Shown: positions 25,046-35,000 of the stretch, piece by piece
Layout: each line of letters opens with the position of its first letter
Position numbering within the stretch: the first letter of the stretch is position 1
From: Paenibacillus sp. MAHUQ-63
Lineage (GTDB): Bacteria; Bacillota; Bacilli; Paenibacillales; NBRC-103111
Assembly: GCF_028765165.1 (NCBI RefSeq)
Contig: NZ_JARADB010000003.1
Span: 479,210-543,209 of the forward strand
Length of the DNA stretch: 64,000 nt
Direction: 5' to 3'
Position numbers and translations under genes: made by a program
The notes under the pieces: generated by a model
What the model was told of the DNA's origin: nothing
The model's input: the letters and a program-made list of their open reading frames with translations, nothing else
The model's database searches: none

Positions 25046-25912
25046 CTATCCCTTGACCGACCCTACCATCGAGCCTTTGGCAAAATGCTTTTGAAGGAAC
25101 GGATATACAAACAGGATTGGAATTGTCGCGACGACAACCGCCGCCATCTTGAGCGTTTCCGCCGGAGGTGCGGCAACGAAAGCATCCTGCCCGAGGTCGC
25201 TGTTTTGCGCATTTTGCAGCATATTTTGGAGCAGCACTTGAATCGGCCATTTATCCGCCTCGTTCAAATACAACAGTGCCGAGAAGTAGGCGTTCCAGTA
25301 GCCAACCGCGTAGAACAAGCCGAACGCCGCCAAGGATGGTAACGACAGCGGCAAAATGATGCGGAAGAACGTCGTGATATCGTTGCATCCGTCAATCGCC
25401 GCCGATTCTTCCAGCTCTGCCGGGATGCCTGCGAAGAAGCTGCGCATCAGAATGACGTTCCAGCCGCTCGCCAAGGCTGGCAAAATGAGCGACCAGGTGT
25501 TGTTGATCAAATTCATGTCGCGAACGAGCAAATAGTTCGGAATGATGCCCGGGCTGAACAAAATCGTCAGCAGAATGAGCAGCGAAAACATTTTTCTTCC
25601 AGGCAGCCGTTTCCGCGAAATCGCATAAGCGAGTGCCGCCGTAACCATCAGACTTAGCGCAGTGCCGACGATTGCCAGGTAGGCGCTGTTGCCGAGGGAA
25701 CGCACGAAGGCTTTGGTGCCGAGCAAGTATTTATAGGAATCCAGCGACCAGTTCTCAGGGAAGATAATGAACTTCTTCTGCAGGAACTCCGTCGGATCCG
25801 TGAACGATACAACGAAAACGTAGTAGATCGGGAAAAATGTAATCAGGGCAACCAAGGCCATGATCGTGATGTTGACTGCGTCAAAGATGCGGTCATTTGT
25901 ACTTTTTTTCAT
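25046..25912 (-). CDS. Carbohydrate ABC transporter permease (LplC-like)
   Basis: This 288-residue inner-membrane subunit of a CUT1 sugar importer has about six hydrophobic segments. The N-terminus AVNITIMALVALITFFPIYYVFVVSF is typical of LplC-type proteins. The EAA loop ELEESAAIDGCNDITTFFRIILPLS near residue 165 is where the ATPase docks. It follows the LplB-like gene by 12 bp. It ends in the family-type GSMVGSVKG. No ATPase gene is present in the window; a shared MsmX-like ATPase is the usual partner in Firmicutes. Confidence 0.92.
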   Translation of the reverse strand: MKKSTNDRIFDAVNITIMALVALITFFPIYYVFVVSFTDPTEFLQKKFIIFPENWSLDSYKYLLGTKAFVRSLGNSAYLAIVGTALSLMVTAALAYAISRKRLPGRKMFSLLILLTILFSPGIIPNYLLVRDMNLINNTWSLILPALASGWNVILMRSFFAGIPAELEESAAIDGCNDITTFFRIILPLSLPSLAAFGLFYAVGYWNAYFSALLYLNEADKWPIQVLLQNMLQNAQNSDLGQDAFVAAPPAETLKMAAVVVATIPILFVYPFLQKHFAKGSMVGSVKG

Positions 25913-25924
25913 ATGAGAGCCTCC

Positions 25925-26902
25925 TTAGTAGACGCCATCTTCGCCCATTTTCTTAGCCAGTTTGTTGGAGAGAACCACCAGGATCAAGCCTACGACCGAT
26001 TTGAACAAGCCCGCAGCCGTACTGTAGCTGAACTGCCCTTGCTTAATCCCGACCGTGTAGACGTACGTATCGAATACTTCTGCAACTTGGGAAACCGCAC
26101 CGTTGTACATCAGGAAGATCTGCTCGAAGCCGACATCCATCATTTGACCGAGGCGCAAAATGAGCAAGACGACGATTACGCTTCGGATCGCCGGCAGCGT
26201 AATGTGCCAGATCTGACGCAGTCTGCCTGCGCCGTCCATGCGTGCAGCTTCGTATAGGCCGGGATCGATACTGGCGATCGCAGCCAGGAAGAGAATCGTT
26301 CCCCAGCCGGCTTCTTTCCAAATCGACTGCACGACGATCATGAGCCAGAACGCATTCGGATTCGTCAAGACGTCGATTTTCTCCCCGCCGAACGACTCGA
26401 TCACTTTGTTGACGAGCCCGTCCCCTTTGGAGAACAGGAGGAAGGTTAAGCCCGCGATAATGACCCACGACAGAAAGTGCGGCATATAAATGATCGTTTG
26501 CACGAATTTCTTGTAGATTTCTTTGCGCAGCTCATTCAAGAACACCGCGATAAGAATCGGAAGCGGGAAATACAGAATCAAGTTCAATAAATTGATCCCC
26601 ATCGTATTGCGGAAAATGATCAAGAAATCCGGATTGGAGAAAAAGCGCTCGAAATGGGCGAACCCCACCCATGGACTGTGCCACATCCCTTTGAACGGGG
26701 AATAGTTCTGAAACGCAATCACGATGCCGAACATCGGAACGTATTTGAAAATCAGGAAAAAGAGCAGCCCCGGCAAAGCCAATAAATATAAATACCGGTT
26801 TTTGAAAATTTCTTTGGCCAGGCCGCTTTTCTTGCGCTTGCCGGCCTCTCGGGCCGAAATCCCCGGAGAATGGGAGATCGTTGGCTTCACTGTGTTGTGC
26901 AT
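25925..26902 (-). CDS. Carbohydrate ABC transporter permease (LplB-like)
   Basis: This 325-residue permease partners the LplC-like protein. It has a basic N-terminus and about six membrane segments, starting at YLYLLALPGLLFFLIFKYVPMFGI. The EAA loop LYEAARMDGAGRLRQIWHITLPAIRSV lies near residue 210. The start ATG directly follows the TAA stop of the GH106-like gene (TAAATG), indicating translational coupling between the enzyme and the transporter. Confidence 0.92.
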   Translation of the reverse strand: MHNTVKPTISHSPGISAREAGKRKKSGLAKEIFKNRYLYLLALPGLLFFLIFKYVPMFGIVIAFQNYSPFKGMWHSPWVGFAHFERFFSNPDFLIIFRNTMGINLLNLILYFPLPILIAVFLNELRKEIYKKFVQTIIYMPHFLSWVIIAGLTFLLFSKGDGLVNKVIESFGGEKIDVLTNPNAFWLMIVVQSIWKEAGWGTILFLAAIASIDPGLYEAARMDGAGRLRQIWHITLPAIRSVIVVLLILRLGQMMDVGFEQIFLMYNGAVSQVAEVFDTYVYTVGIKQGQFSYSTAAGLFKSVVGLILVVLSNKLAKKMGEDGVY

Positions 26903-29900
26903 TTACGGTATTCTCCTCTCGCTGTGTATGTCATCTATGCGGTGTTCCCGGTAATCGAAATATTTGCCTTCCAACAGGCCGATCAGTGTGCCGGTCACCC
27001 GCACTTCGATCCGGTTGACGCCTTGCTGCAAGCCGGGCGTATCGCCTTCCCACGTGTAAGGGGACCACGGCCTTACGCCTAATGACTTGCCGTTCACCAA
27101 CACTTCCACCACATCGTGAACGTTCCAGCCGTCGAAGGCCAGCTCGTAGCGCTCCCCTGCCGGCAGAGCTTCCAGCACCCATTCGCGGCTGAAAGCAAGT
27201 GTTCCGGCCAGATAAGGATATCCCGGGTAGTAGCTGTCCGTAGAAAGGCTAGCTGCTGCGCCCGGCGCCTCCGTGACGACCGGGCTCTTCGATTCTTCAT
27301 CGAGCTGTACGCCGAACGTTCCGTATAAGTAGAGCGCATCGACGACGCCTTGCCAATCTTCATTTATCTCAACATGAACCGTAAGCTCGTTCCAGCCTTG
27401 AACCAGGCTCTCCTTCAGATCGCATAAGCGGTTCGCATGATCATAAACGATTCGCTGCTTGAAATCCGTCTCGGTGTAGACGTTATCGTTAATTGCAAGC
27501 TTCCAATCGCCCAGAATGGCGGATTGATCCATCAGCAGCTCGCACTGCTCCGGTATGCGCTCCACGTAGAATCTGGCGGTATACCGGCATGGAATCGGGT
27601 ACGCCAGCTTCATCTTCTTCGGCGTGCCGAAGATTTGCGCGAACGATACGGGAAGCTTGAAGCTATCCGCCAAATCGGCGCATTGATCGATGAAGGTTTT
27701 CGCCTGCACCCACTCGCCCGCGCCTTCCTGACTTCCGATCGACAGCTGGAAGTTCTCGAAGCGTACCGCATTCGGCGTCAGCGCTTGCTGCTCCCACGGG
27801 CCTTCCGCACTCACCGCAAGGCGCTCCATCGCATCAATCGGCTCTGCCGCCGGAATTGCCGCTGCTTCCTGCCTGCGCAGACGAATCATACGCGAGCCAT
27901 ATGGTGCAAAGCTCATCGTAAGCGTACTGCGTTCATCGCTTGTTACTACCGGTACAGGGCTGCTGCCGCCTGTTTCCAGTTCAAGCAGCTCGGCAGCTGC
28001 GTAAGTCGCAGGTCCGGCATCAGGCCAGATCTCCGATAGATCCGCTGTGATCCGGGTTTCCCACGCTTCGCCTTCCTGGTTGCTCGCGAAGACGATATAC
28101 TCCGACTCGGATATATATCTGCCCTGCAGCAGGAAAGAGCGGTTGGGCCGGCTGCATTCGAGCGTAACGGCTCTGGCCAGTACGCGATCCAGCAGCGCAT
28201 CCAGCTTACCGAGCGCTTCCTGCGGCGAAGCTGCGCCTTGGCGCGGGATGAAATAGGCTTCCTGCTCACCCTTGCACACATCCTGGCTGGGCAGCCCTTG
28301 TCCATGCCAGTAGCCGTTATCCGGCGCTTGCGGCAGCCCGAACGCCTTCATCGCTTCTTCCGGCACGGTATTGCCGGCTTCGATGCGCTGGCTCGGCAGC
28401 AAACCGAAGGAGATCACGGTGCCTCCGGCGGCAAGAAAACGCTGTGCCGCTTCCCAAGCCTTCTGCTCCAGGTTCGCCATCGGCGGCAGCAGCAGAACCG
28501 CATATTGCGCATCGCCGATCACGAGCTTGCCGTCCCGAATCTCCGCTTCAGCCAGCAGTTCGGGATCGAGATGATCGTAATCGCGGCGCGTCTGCAGCAG
28601 ATTGACGCTCAGGGAACGCCAATCGTCCTTCAGCTGCTCCAGCTTCGCTTTCTCGACCGCGTCATCGCCGCCGTAGTCAAAATGGTGCAGCGGGTTCCCC
28701 ATGTGCGTCCAGAACGTTGTCGTCGGATCCAGCATGGCGATGCGAATATCCGCGGTGCCCTGCGCCATTATATAGCTGATGCGGCCGGCATAGTCCCCGA
28801 GCTTGCGGAAGTGCGGCCAATACGGGTTCTGATAAAATTGGGATGGCGGCGCATCATGCTGCGTCAAACCGTCCACCGTATAGAAAAACGCATGGAACGT
28901 GAAGAAATTCGTCCCCAGAGCCGCCATGCGATCGATCATCCATTTGGCATCCTGCATATTCATCGACCAGCCGACGCTGTGGAAGCATTCATCCACGTTC
29001 CGTTGGCGGCGAAGCTGGCGGGCGATCGAGCTCGTCATTTTGGGATTGTCGCGGAAGCTGCACGCATACCGCCGCAAGATCCACTCCAGCGAGCGTCCAA
29101 GCTTCTCGTGCGCGCTATCCCCGCCCGGTACATGACTGAACCGCTGGGTCGTCATGCGAATCGACGGCACCTCCGCCAAATACTGCAGCCCGCGCTCATC
29201 GCACCAATCGTAAACTTGCTTATGATAGGACTGCGTTAGCAGCTCATGCAGCGCTTGATAGTAGTCATAGCGGATCCGTGCAGCATCCCGGTAATCCGCG
29301 TGGGACAGCGCCGCGATGTTTGCCGTAATCGAATAGCCGTTGCGCTCTTGGAAGTAAGCCTCCAGCCTCGGCGTCCAAGGCATCGAGCCGAGCAGTCCGA
29401 TTTCGTCCGTGAACATCCCTTTGACCGTCTTGCCGAATTCATCTCCGATGTATCGGGCGTACCGGTCATGCGTCAAATGGATGAAAGTCTGCATCGCTTC
29501 CTTATGACACGGGTCCACGAAAGTCCCGTAGTATTTGAAATCTTCAATCTCCTTCTCCTGGTACACGAGAATATCCCACTCATACGCACTGTCCGGCGCT
29601 TGCCAATCAAGCTGGAATACAGTCCGGTATGTGAAAAAGCGCTTCTGGTTATAAGTCGTCAGCCCCGTCTTCTGAAACACGGGGTCCGCTTGCAGGTTGC
29701 CGATCGCGTCCTTCAGATCGACGAGCTGATCCCACAGCCGAACGCCGCCTTCCGTGACCGGCACCGCTTTGGCATAGATCACCTTCGCCCAAGGGTACTC
29801 CTGCCGCACCTTGGCTCCGCCCCTGACTCGGAGCGTCTTCGTCACCAGCGTCTGGTGCTTGGCGTCCGGATGAAGCAGCGTCACTTCGCCGCCCGCTATG

Positions 29901-30166
29901 CCGCTCGGATACGGATACTCGTCGTAGAGGTACACGTGCATGCCCCGCTTCTTCGCAGCTTCGATCGCAAAACGCACCTTATCGAACCAGGCTTCCGACA
30001 AGTACGGAATCTGCAGCCCTTGACGGGGACAAATGAAGAAGCCGCCTACGCCTTGCACGTGCATCTCTTCGATCTGTCTCTCAATCTCATCATCGTTCAT
30101 ATCGCCGTTCCAAAACCAAAACGGCTGAACTCTATACTCCGCACCCGGATCCATAAACCGTTCCAT
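26903..30166 (-). CDS. GH106-like alpha-L-rhamnosidase-type glycoside hydrolase
   Basis: This large cytoplasmic enzyme (about 1087 residues) has no signal peptide. The N-terminus EYRVQPFWFWNGDMNDDEIERQ and LYDEYPYPSGIAGGEVTLLHP near residue 95 match the GH106-like pattern (a DE.x.PSG motif). The C-terminal 250 residues carry galactose-binding-like beta-sandwich segments (GDWKLAINDNVYTETDFKQR, and VNGKSLGVRPWSPYTWEGD near the end). The first ATG with a GGGGAGG site (12 bp away) is at 30166. An ATG at 30187 or a TTG at 30208 would add up to 14 residues before the conserved start. It heads the operon with the two permeases, supporting rhamnose removal from imported rhamnogalacturonan. Confidence 0.8.
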   Translation of the reverse strand: MERFMDPGAEYRVQPFWFWNGDMNDDEIERQIEEMHVQGVGGFFICPRQGLQIPYLSEAWFDKVRFAIEAAKKRGMHVYLYDEYPYPSGIAGGEVTLLHPDAKHQTLVTKTLRVRGGAKVRQEYPWAKVIYAKAVPVTEGGVRLWDQLVDLKDAIGNLQADPVFQKTGLTTYNQKRFFTYRTVFQLDWQAPDSAYEWDILVYQEKEIEDFKYYGTFVDPCHKEAMQTFIHLTHDRYARYIGDEFGKTVKGMFTDEIGLLGSMPWTPRLEAYFQERNGYSITANIAALSHADYRDAARIRYDYYQALHELLTQSYHKQVYDWCDERGLQYLAEVPSIRMTTQRFSHVPGGDSAHEKLGRSLEWILRRYACSFRDNPKMTSSIARQLRRQRNVDECFHSVGWSMNMQDAKWMIDRMAALGTNFFTFHAFFYTVDGLTQHDAPPSQFYQNPYWPHFRKLGDYAGRISYIMAQGTADIRIAMLDPTTTFWTHMGNPLHHFDYGGDDAVEKAKLEQLKDDWRSLSVNLLQTRRDYDHLDPELLAEAEIRDGKLVIGDAQYAVLLLPPMANLEQKAWEAAQRFLAAGGTVISFGLLPSQRIEAGNTVPEEAMKAFGLPQAPDNGYWHGQGLPSQDVCKGEQEAYFIPRQGAASPQEALGKLDALLDRVLARAVTLECSRPNRSFLLQGRYISESEYIVFASNQEGEAWETRITADLSEIWPDAGPATYAAAELLELETGGSSPVPVVTSDERSTLTMSFAPYGSRMIRLRRQEAAAIPAAEPIDAMERLAVSAEGPWEQQALTPNAVRFENFQLSIGSQEGAGEWVQAKTFIDQCADLADSFKLPVSFAQIFGTPKKMKLAYPIPCRYTARFYVERIPEQCELLMDQSAILGDWKLAINDNVYTETDFKQRIVYDHANRLCDLKESLVQGWNELTVHVEINEDWQGVVDALYLYGTFGVQLDEESKSPVVTEAPGAAASLSTDSYYPGYPYLAGTLAFSREWVLEALPAGERYELAFDGWNVHDVVEVLVNGKSLGVRPWSPYTWEGDTPGLQQGVNRIEVRVTGTLIGLLEGKYFDYREHRIDDIHSERRIP

Positions 30167-30297
30167 GTTATTGTAAAACCTCCCCATACTCGCAACTTTG
30201 TATCCCAACTTTATGCGCGTGCCCGCTTCCCGGCAAGAATCATTTCTTGCAGCTGGCCAAATGGCCCGATTACACTTTTTTGCGGGCTTAGATTTCG

Positions 30298-30326
30298 TTG
30301 CAAATCATTGCAAATTGTTGCACAGG
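30298..30326. promoter_or_regulatory. Candidate operator: three TTGCA boxes at 10-bp spacing
   Basis: TTGCA occurs at 30298, 30308 and 30318, one helical turn apart. The last box is part of TTGTTGCACAGG (30315-30326), which nearly matches a site in front of the binding-protein gene (22531-22542). Such phased direct repeats are a common target of AraC-family dimers. It lies about 130-150 bp upstream of the GH106-like start. Confidence 0.4.
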
Positions 30327-30399
30327 CTAGGGATATCGGGCTTTGCCGGGTATGCGGGCGGAACAGACAAAAACACATACACATGGCTCATGAGCTAAC

Positions 30400-30940
30400 A
30401 TACACATACGGCTCATGAGCCGATGGGATAGTGGTATGAGCGGGGCATGCATGCGGGGGGCAGGCGAACACACAAACACAAAAGTCAGAACGCACACTCC
30501 TCATGAGTCAACGGGATAGTGGCCTGAACAGGACTTGCATGCGAGGGGCTGCTGGACACACATACAACAAACACAGACGCATACGGCTCATGAGCGGATG
30601 GGATAGTTGCATGAGCAGAGCATTCATGCGAGGGGTGAGCGGATTCGGCTCATGAGCCGACGGGATAGTTGCATGAGCAGGGCATTCATGCGGGGGGCGA
30701 GCGGATTCGGCTCATGAGCCGACGGGATTGTGGCCTGAGCAGGGCATCCGTGCGGGGGCGAGCGGGTTCGGCTCATGAGCCGACGGGATTGTGGCCTGAG
30801 CAGGGCATCCGTGCGGGGGCGAGCGGGTTCGGCTCATGAGCCGACGGGATAGTGCCCTGAGCAGGGCATCCGTGCGGGGGCGAGCGGGTTCGGCTCATGA
30901 GCCGACAGGATAGTGGCCTGAGCAGGGCCATCCGCAGAGG
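30400..30940. repeat. 61-62-bp tandem array with palindromic CGGCTCATGAGCCG core
   Basis: Units begin CGGCTCATGAGCCG and continue ACGGGATAGTGGCCTGAGC. They start at 30584, 30646, 30708, 30769, 30830 and 30891, spaced 61 or 62 bp, with older divergent units near 30410 and 30500. The three central units are almost identical. The palindromic core CGGCTCATGAGCCG could form a hairpin. No convincing coding sequence occurs between 30209 and 31210. Confidence 0.92.
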
Positions 30941-30966
30941 TAGAGGGGCGAAGGCCGGAAGAGCTA

Positions 30967-31149
30967 ACGGACACCACGACCGTTATTTGTGAACTTTGGC
31001 CTGATGTCTAGTTCTAACGGACAGGGGAGACGCTATTTGTCCATTTTCTGCCTAATTCTGCCCTATTCCAGGGGAATAGAGGCTCTGGTGTCCGTTAGAG
31101 CCTGGGGAGAGCCATAAATCGCCAAATAACGGCTGCTGTGTCCGTTAGC
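30967..31149. repeat. Dispersed paired repeat, family A, locus 2
   Basis: Forward units (CTAACGGACAC...CGTTATTTG) lie near 30967-30992, and a CTAACGGACAG...CGCTATTTG unit near 31014-31039. Reverse units end GTGTCCGTTAG near 31089-31099 and 31124-31149. The arrangement is two forward then two reverse, as at locus 1. Confidence 0.8.
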
Positions 31150-31170
31150 GCAGGAGAAACAGTCTCCGAC

Positions 31171-31200
31171 AAAAAAAAGAACCGGAATCGCTTCCGGTTC
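31171..31200 (-). terminator. Terminator of the propeller-EEP operon
   Basis: GAACCGGAA and TTCCGGTTC form a perfect 9-bp stem with a 4-base loop, followed by eight T residues. It lies 11 bp past the stop at 31211. Confidence 0.95.
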
Positions 31201-31210
31201 TTCATTCTTG

Positions 31211-31984
31211 TTACAGCTCAACTCGCGCACATACAGGGTAATGGTCGGACGGATATCGGCCGCCACCATATAAGCTTCGGTCGACATGCGCCGAGACGAT
31301 GCCCGCTTGCGCGGAGATGAAAATATAATCAATCGGCTCCCCCGCCTCACCGCCTCTAAAATTATGGAACGTCAGGCCGGGAGGTTCATCCATGACGGCG
31401 TACACACTGCGCATGCCCGCCTGGTGCAGAATGCGAACGGCTTCACTCCCCGGTCCGCAGTTAAAGTCGCCGCACAGCACTGCGGGAAGTTCCGCCGATC
31501 CGTCACTGACGATATCCTCCATCCGCTGAACGATCAGCTTGGCCCCTTCTCTTCTGGCTTCCTCGCTGATATGATCCAAATGCGTATTGAAGACGAGCCA
31601 CGAGCGACCGTCTTTATGCCGCAGCTGCGCCCATGTGCATATGCGCGGGCAGGCGGTTTGCCAGCTCATGAATCCGAGCTCTTCAGGACGTTCGGATAAA
31701 CCGAACGTCCCGCTCTCCATGAGCTCGAAGTCTTCGCGGAGGTAGAAGACGGCGCAATACTCGCCATCTTCCCCGCCGCTGCGACCTTCGCCCAGCCATG
31801 CGTACTCGGGGAGCCGCTCCTGCAAATCCCTCAGCATAGCATGCTTGCCTTCTTGCGTACAAATGATAGCCGCCCGGGACGCACGCACGGCCTCGGCCGC
31901 CGCCTCTATGCGGTGCGGCCAGGCGTTCTCGCCATCCTGCTCAACATGAACACGGAGGTTAAACGTCATAACGGTTAACTCCAA
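31211..31984 (-). CDS. Endonuclease/exonuclease/phosphatase family protein
   Basis: This 257-residue soluble enzyme of the EEP superfamily uses Mg2+ to cleave phosphodiester or phosphomonoester bonds in nucleic acids, lipids or sugars. Family motifs are TFNLRV at the N-terminus, CTQEGKH near residue 42, NTHLDHI near 133, GDFNCG near 172, EPIDYIFI near 220 and SDHYPVCARVEL at the C-terminus. All catalytic elements are present. The TTG start at 31984 is chosen because GAGGAGG lies at good spacing and the first strand LTVMTFNLRV is then complete. It follows the beta-propeller gene by 19 bp. It has no signal peptide. Confidence 0.85.
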   Translation of the reverse strand: MELTVMTFNLRVHVEQDGENAWPHRIEAAAEAVRASRAAIICTQEGKHAMLRDLQERLPEYAWLGEGRSGGEDGEYCAVFYLREDFELMESGTFGLSERPEELGFMSWQTACPRICTWAQLRHKDGRSWLVFNTHLDHISEEARREGAKLIVQRMEDIVSDGSAELPAVLCGDFNCGPGSEAVRILHQAGMRSVYAVMDEPPGLTFHNFRGGEAGEPIDYIFISAQAGIVSAHVDRSLYGGGRYPSDHYPVCARVEL

Positions 31985-32003
31985 ATTCCTTCCTCCTCGC
32001 CGA

Positions 32004-35000
32004 TTATAAATACGCAGCCAACCTTGTCAGAGTTTGCGCTTGTTCGGCCGTCAATTTCTTGCCGCTTAGCGCGCTCATCTCGACGTTGAAAGCGTGGATC
32101 ATAGCTTCCTTTATATTCTTCTTCCCGCGCTGGTCCGCTTCCTGCGCCAGCATCAATTGCTTGCAGAGGCCTTCTGCATCCGAGCCCAGGAATTGACGTA
32201 TCAGTTCACACATGCCATCATACGTGACATCAATTCGGAATGTATAAACCGCTGTCGTCGTGTTCCCTGCCCGGTCGGTAGCCGTAGCTGCGATTTCATG
32301 ATTGCCGGGCTCCAGCGTATAAGCCGGCACTCCCATGAGTTGCTCGGAGCATGGGTTATTCGTTAAACCGGATACGGTATCGGAAGCTGCGCAGCCGATA
32401 TAGACCGCTTGCTGAACGGTATAGGCAGGCTGCCCGGTGAATTGAACGAGAGGTGCCGTCTTATCGATCCGCACGTCGAAGGACCGACTTGGTTCCGCCA
32501 AGCCTGAGAAGTTGGCTGCACCATAGGTCACCGTGGTGACGCCTTCCGCCGTAATCGCTAACTGTGCCGTATTGCTCTGGACCGTCGTCTTGTCGATGAC
32601 CTGCGAGCCGGCGGCGGAATAGGTGATGTTATAGGCGCCGGTCGATTGGATCGTTATCCCCGCATCCCGGTTGATCCATCCATATTCATTCGGCTGCGGA
32701 TTCATGCTGATGGTAGAAACAGGAACGGCGGTATCCTTCACGCTCACAGCGAAGTCATCATAGAAAGCGGACGCCATGTTGTATCGGCTCGTCACGGCGA
32801 TCAGGCTGGCGCTGACGGCATTCGCCGGCGCTTTGCCTTGAAGCGCAACCTTCTGCCACTGCGCTAACCTGGATTCGTCGAGATGAATCTCGAGCGTCGA
32901 GATCGTTGCGTTGTTTTGGTCAAAGAAGCGGAACATAAAGCCCGGTTGGCCGGATTCAATATAGATGTTCACGCTCGCTTTGTATTCGTCGCCTGCTTTC
33001 ACCGGAAACTTGGCGCTCTGCAGTGCGACGGACGCGGTTCTTAAGTTATCCGTGATTTTCAAGCTTTTCGTCCCGGAGAAATGCTTGCTATCGCTAATTT
33101 CGTAGCGGTAATCGGCACCCGTTGCGAAAAGCGAGGACCATCCGGGGATGGTGCTCCCGTTCAGCGGCTCCTCAAACCCTGCGTTGCGAACGGAGACGGG
33201 AAGTCCCGGCGGCGGCTCCACAATGTCGCCGTCTACCTGCATCCGGTACAAAATGGTATTCGTTGCCTGATCCGTGAAGTACAAGTTGCCGTCCATGCCC
33301 AAATCGAATCTGGACGTGTCCGCAAGCGTACGGAATTCAAGCGTTTCCGGATCGATAACGGTCAGCTTATTATTGAAGAGAACATAGAGCAAGCCGTCGT
33401 CGGACCAGCGGAGCGGATGATGGGCCCATTGGCTGAAATTGAGGCTTGGATATATTTTTTTGCTTTTCACGACGTTGTACGTCACTGGATCAATCGCAAA
33501 AATATATTCATAGGATGCGCCCCAAATAAGGCCGTCCGGTCCTGCTGCGAGGTCGCCGATGAAGATCGGCTTCGTTAAGCCGGGAACGCGGAGCGGAAAC
33601 TCGGCGATTTTGCGATCGGAGGCGACATCCCAAACGAAAATCTTAGCCTCCTCCGCCGTAGGCTCAGAGCCTAAGCCGCCGCGAATGGTCGTCGAGCCGA
33701 AAATTTTGCCATTCAGGTAGGCCGTGCTGAGCACGCTTTGATTTTCCACAACATGGCGGTGAACGTCGGTTTCTCCGGTTGCCGGGTCATAAACCGTGAG
33801 CGATCCGCCCAGCGTTCCGTAACCCGAAATCGTGGAAACGAACAATTTGCCTTCCGCCCCCGTTATATTCACAAGCCGTTCCTGATCGTTGCCCAGTACT
33901 GCCAGGCGTTTCGGATTCGTTTCGCCCGGTTCGGCGCTCAAATCGTACTCGTACAGCCCGCCTTCCGGATACACGCCCATGTATACTTTATTGCCCACTG
34001 CATAGACGCTGTCCGCCTGGCCGATGCTGAAGGGCTTCGCCGTGTTAGTCGTCAAATCGACGAGCGACGAACGCGCTTGCGAGCCGGTTGTGATCAGCTG
34101 TGTCGGAGAAACCGCCGCCACCCGATTCACTACGCCCGGGAGACCGGGGATGACCGGAGGCTTCAGAATCACTTGCTTCGTTGCGATATTCATGAACGTC
34201 ACGCCGCCGTCGTACCGCACGGTGACGAGCGTTTTGCCCGGCAGCTCAGGGTTGTTCGGGAATTCCGCCCAATCCGCGCCGCGCAAGCCGGATGCATATT
34301 CCATCCCCGTCAACGCCACTTCGCGGGTAGCCAGATCGAATGTTTTCAGCTTTTTATCGGACATATAATAAATCTTGCCATCCACCGAGTCCGTCGCGTG
34401 CAGCCCGGTCACATTCTCCAGCTCCACATCCAGCCAAGAGCCGCTCTGCGTATCGTAAATATACGCCTCTCCGGGAATACCGCTGCCGTCTGTGTATCGT
34501 GCAAACAAATAACGGTCGTCGATCGTATCCAGATCGTAAACGGTATCGTTCTTCACCGGAAGGGCAGCGGCGATGTCCGTTTTCTCTCCGGTCGCCAGGT
34601 TGACCCGGACGATTTGCTTATGCGCGGTTCCGGCATACACGTTACCGCCCTGGTAAGCGATCGAGCGCACGTACTCCTGATCGGTTGCGCCGATCACTCT
34701 GCCGTAATCTTTCGTCAGCTTCGTAACAGGGTCATACTGATACACCTTGCCCCCGGGATAAGTTCCCACGTACACGCGGCCTTGCTCATCCGTCGTAATG
34801 CTGTTCGGCACGGATTGTCCGTCGAACTGGGCAACTTGAACGGGCGTATGTGTGACGGGCGAATAGCTCCACAGCCTGGCTCCGCCGCCATCTGCGGCAA
34901 GAAACAGCGTGCCGTCCGGTGCGACTGTGTGTGCCCAGGAGCTCTCCGACGGAGCAAGCGGAATGCTTCTCAGCAGTTTATAGTCCTCCAGATCGATAAC

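Noticed and set aside
30584..30940. CRISPR array
   Set aside because: The spacing is regular, but whole units are repeated with no unique spacers between short repeats, and there are no cas genes.
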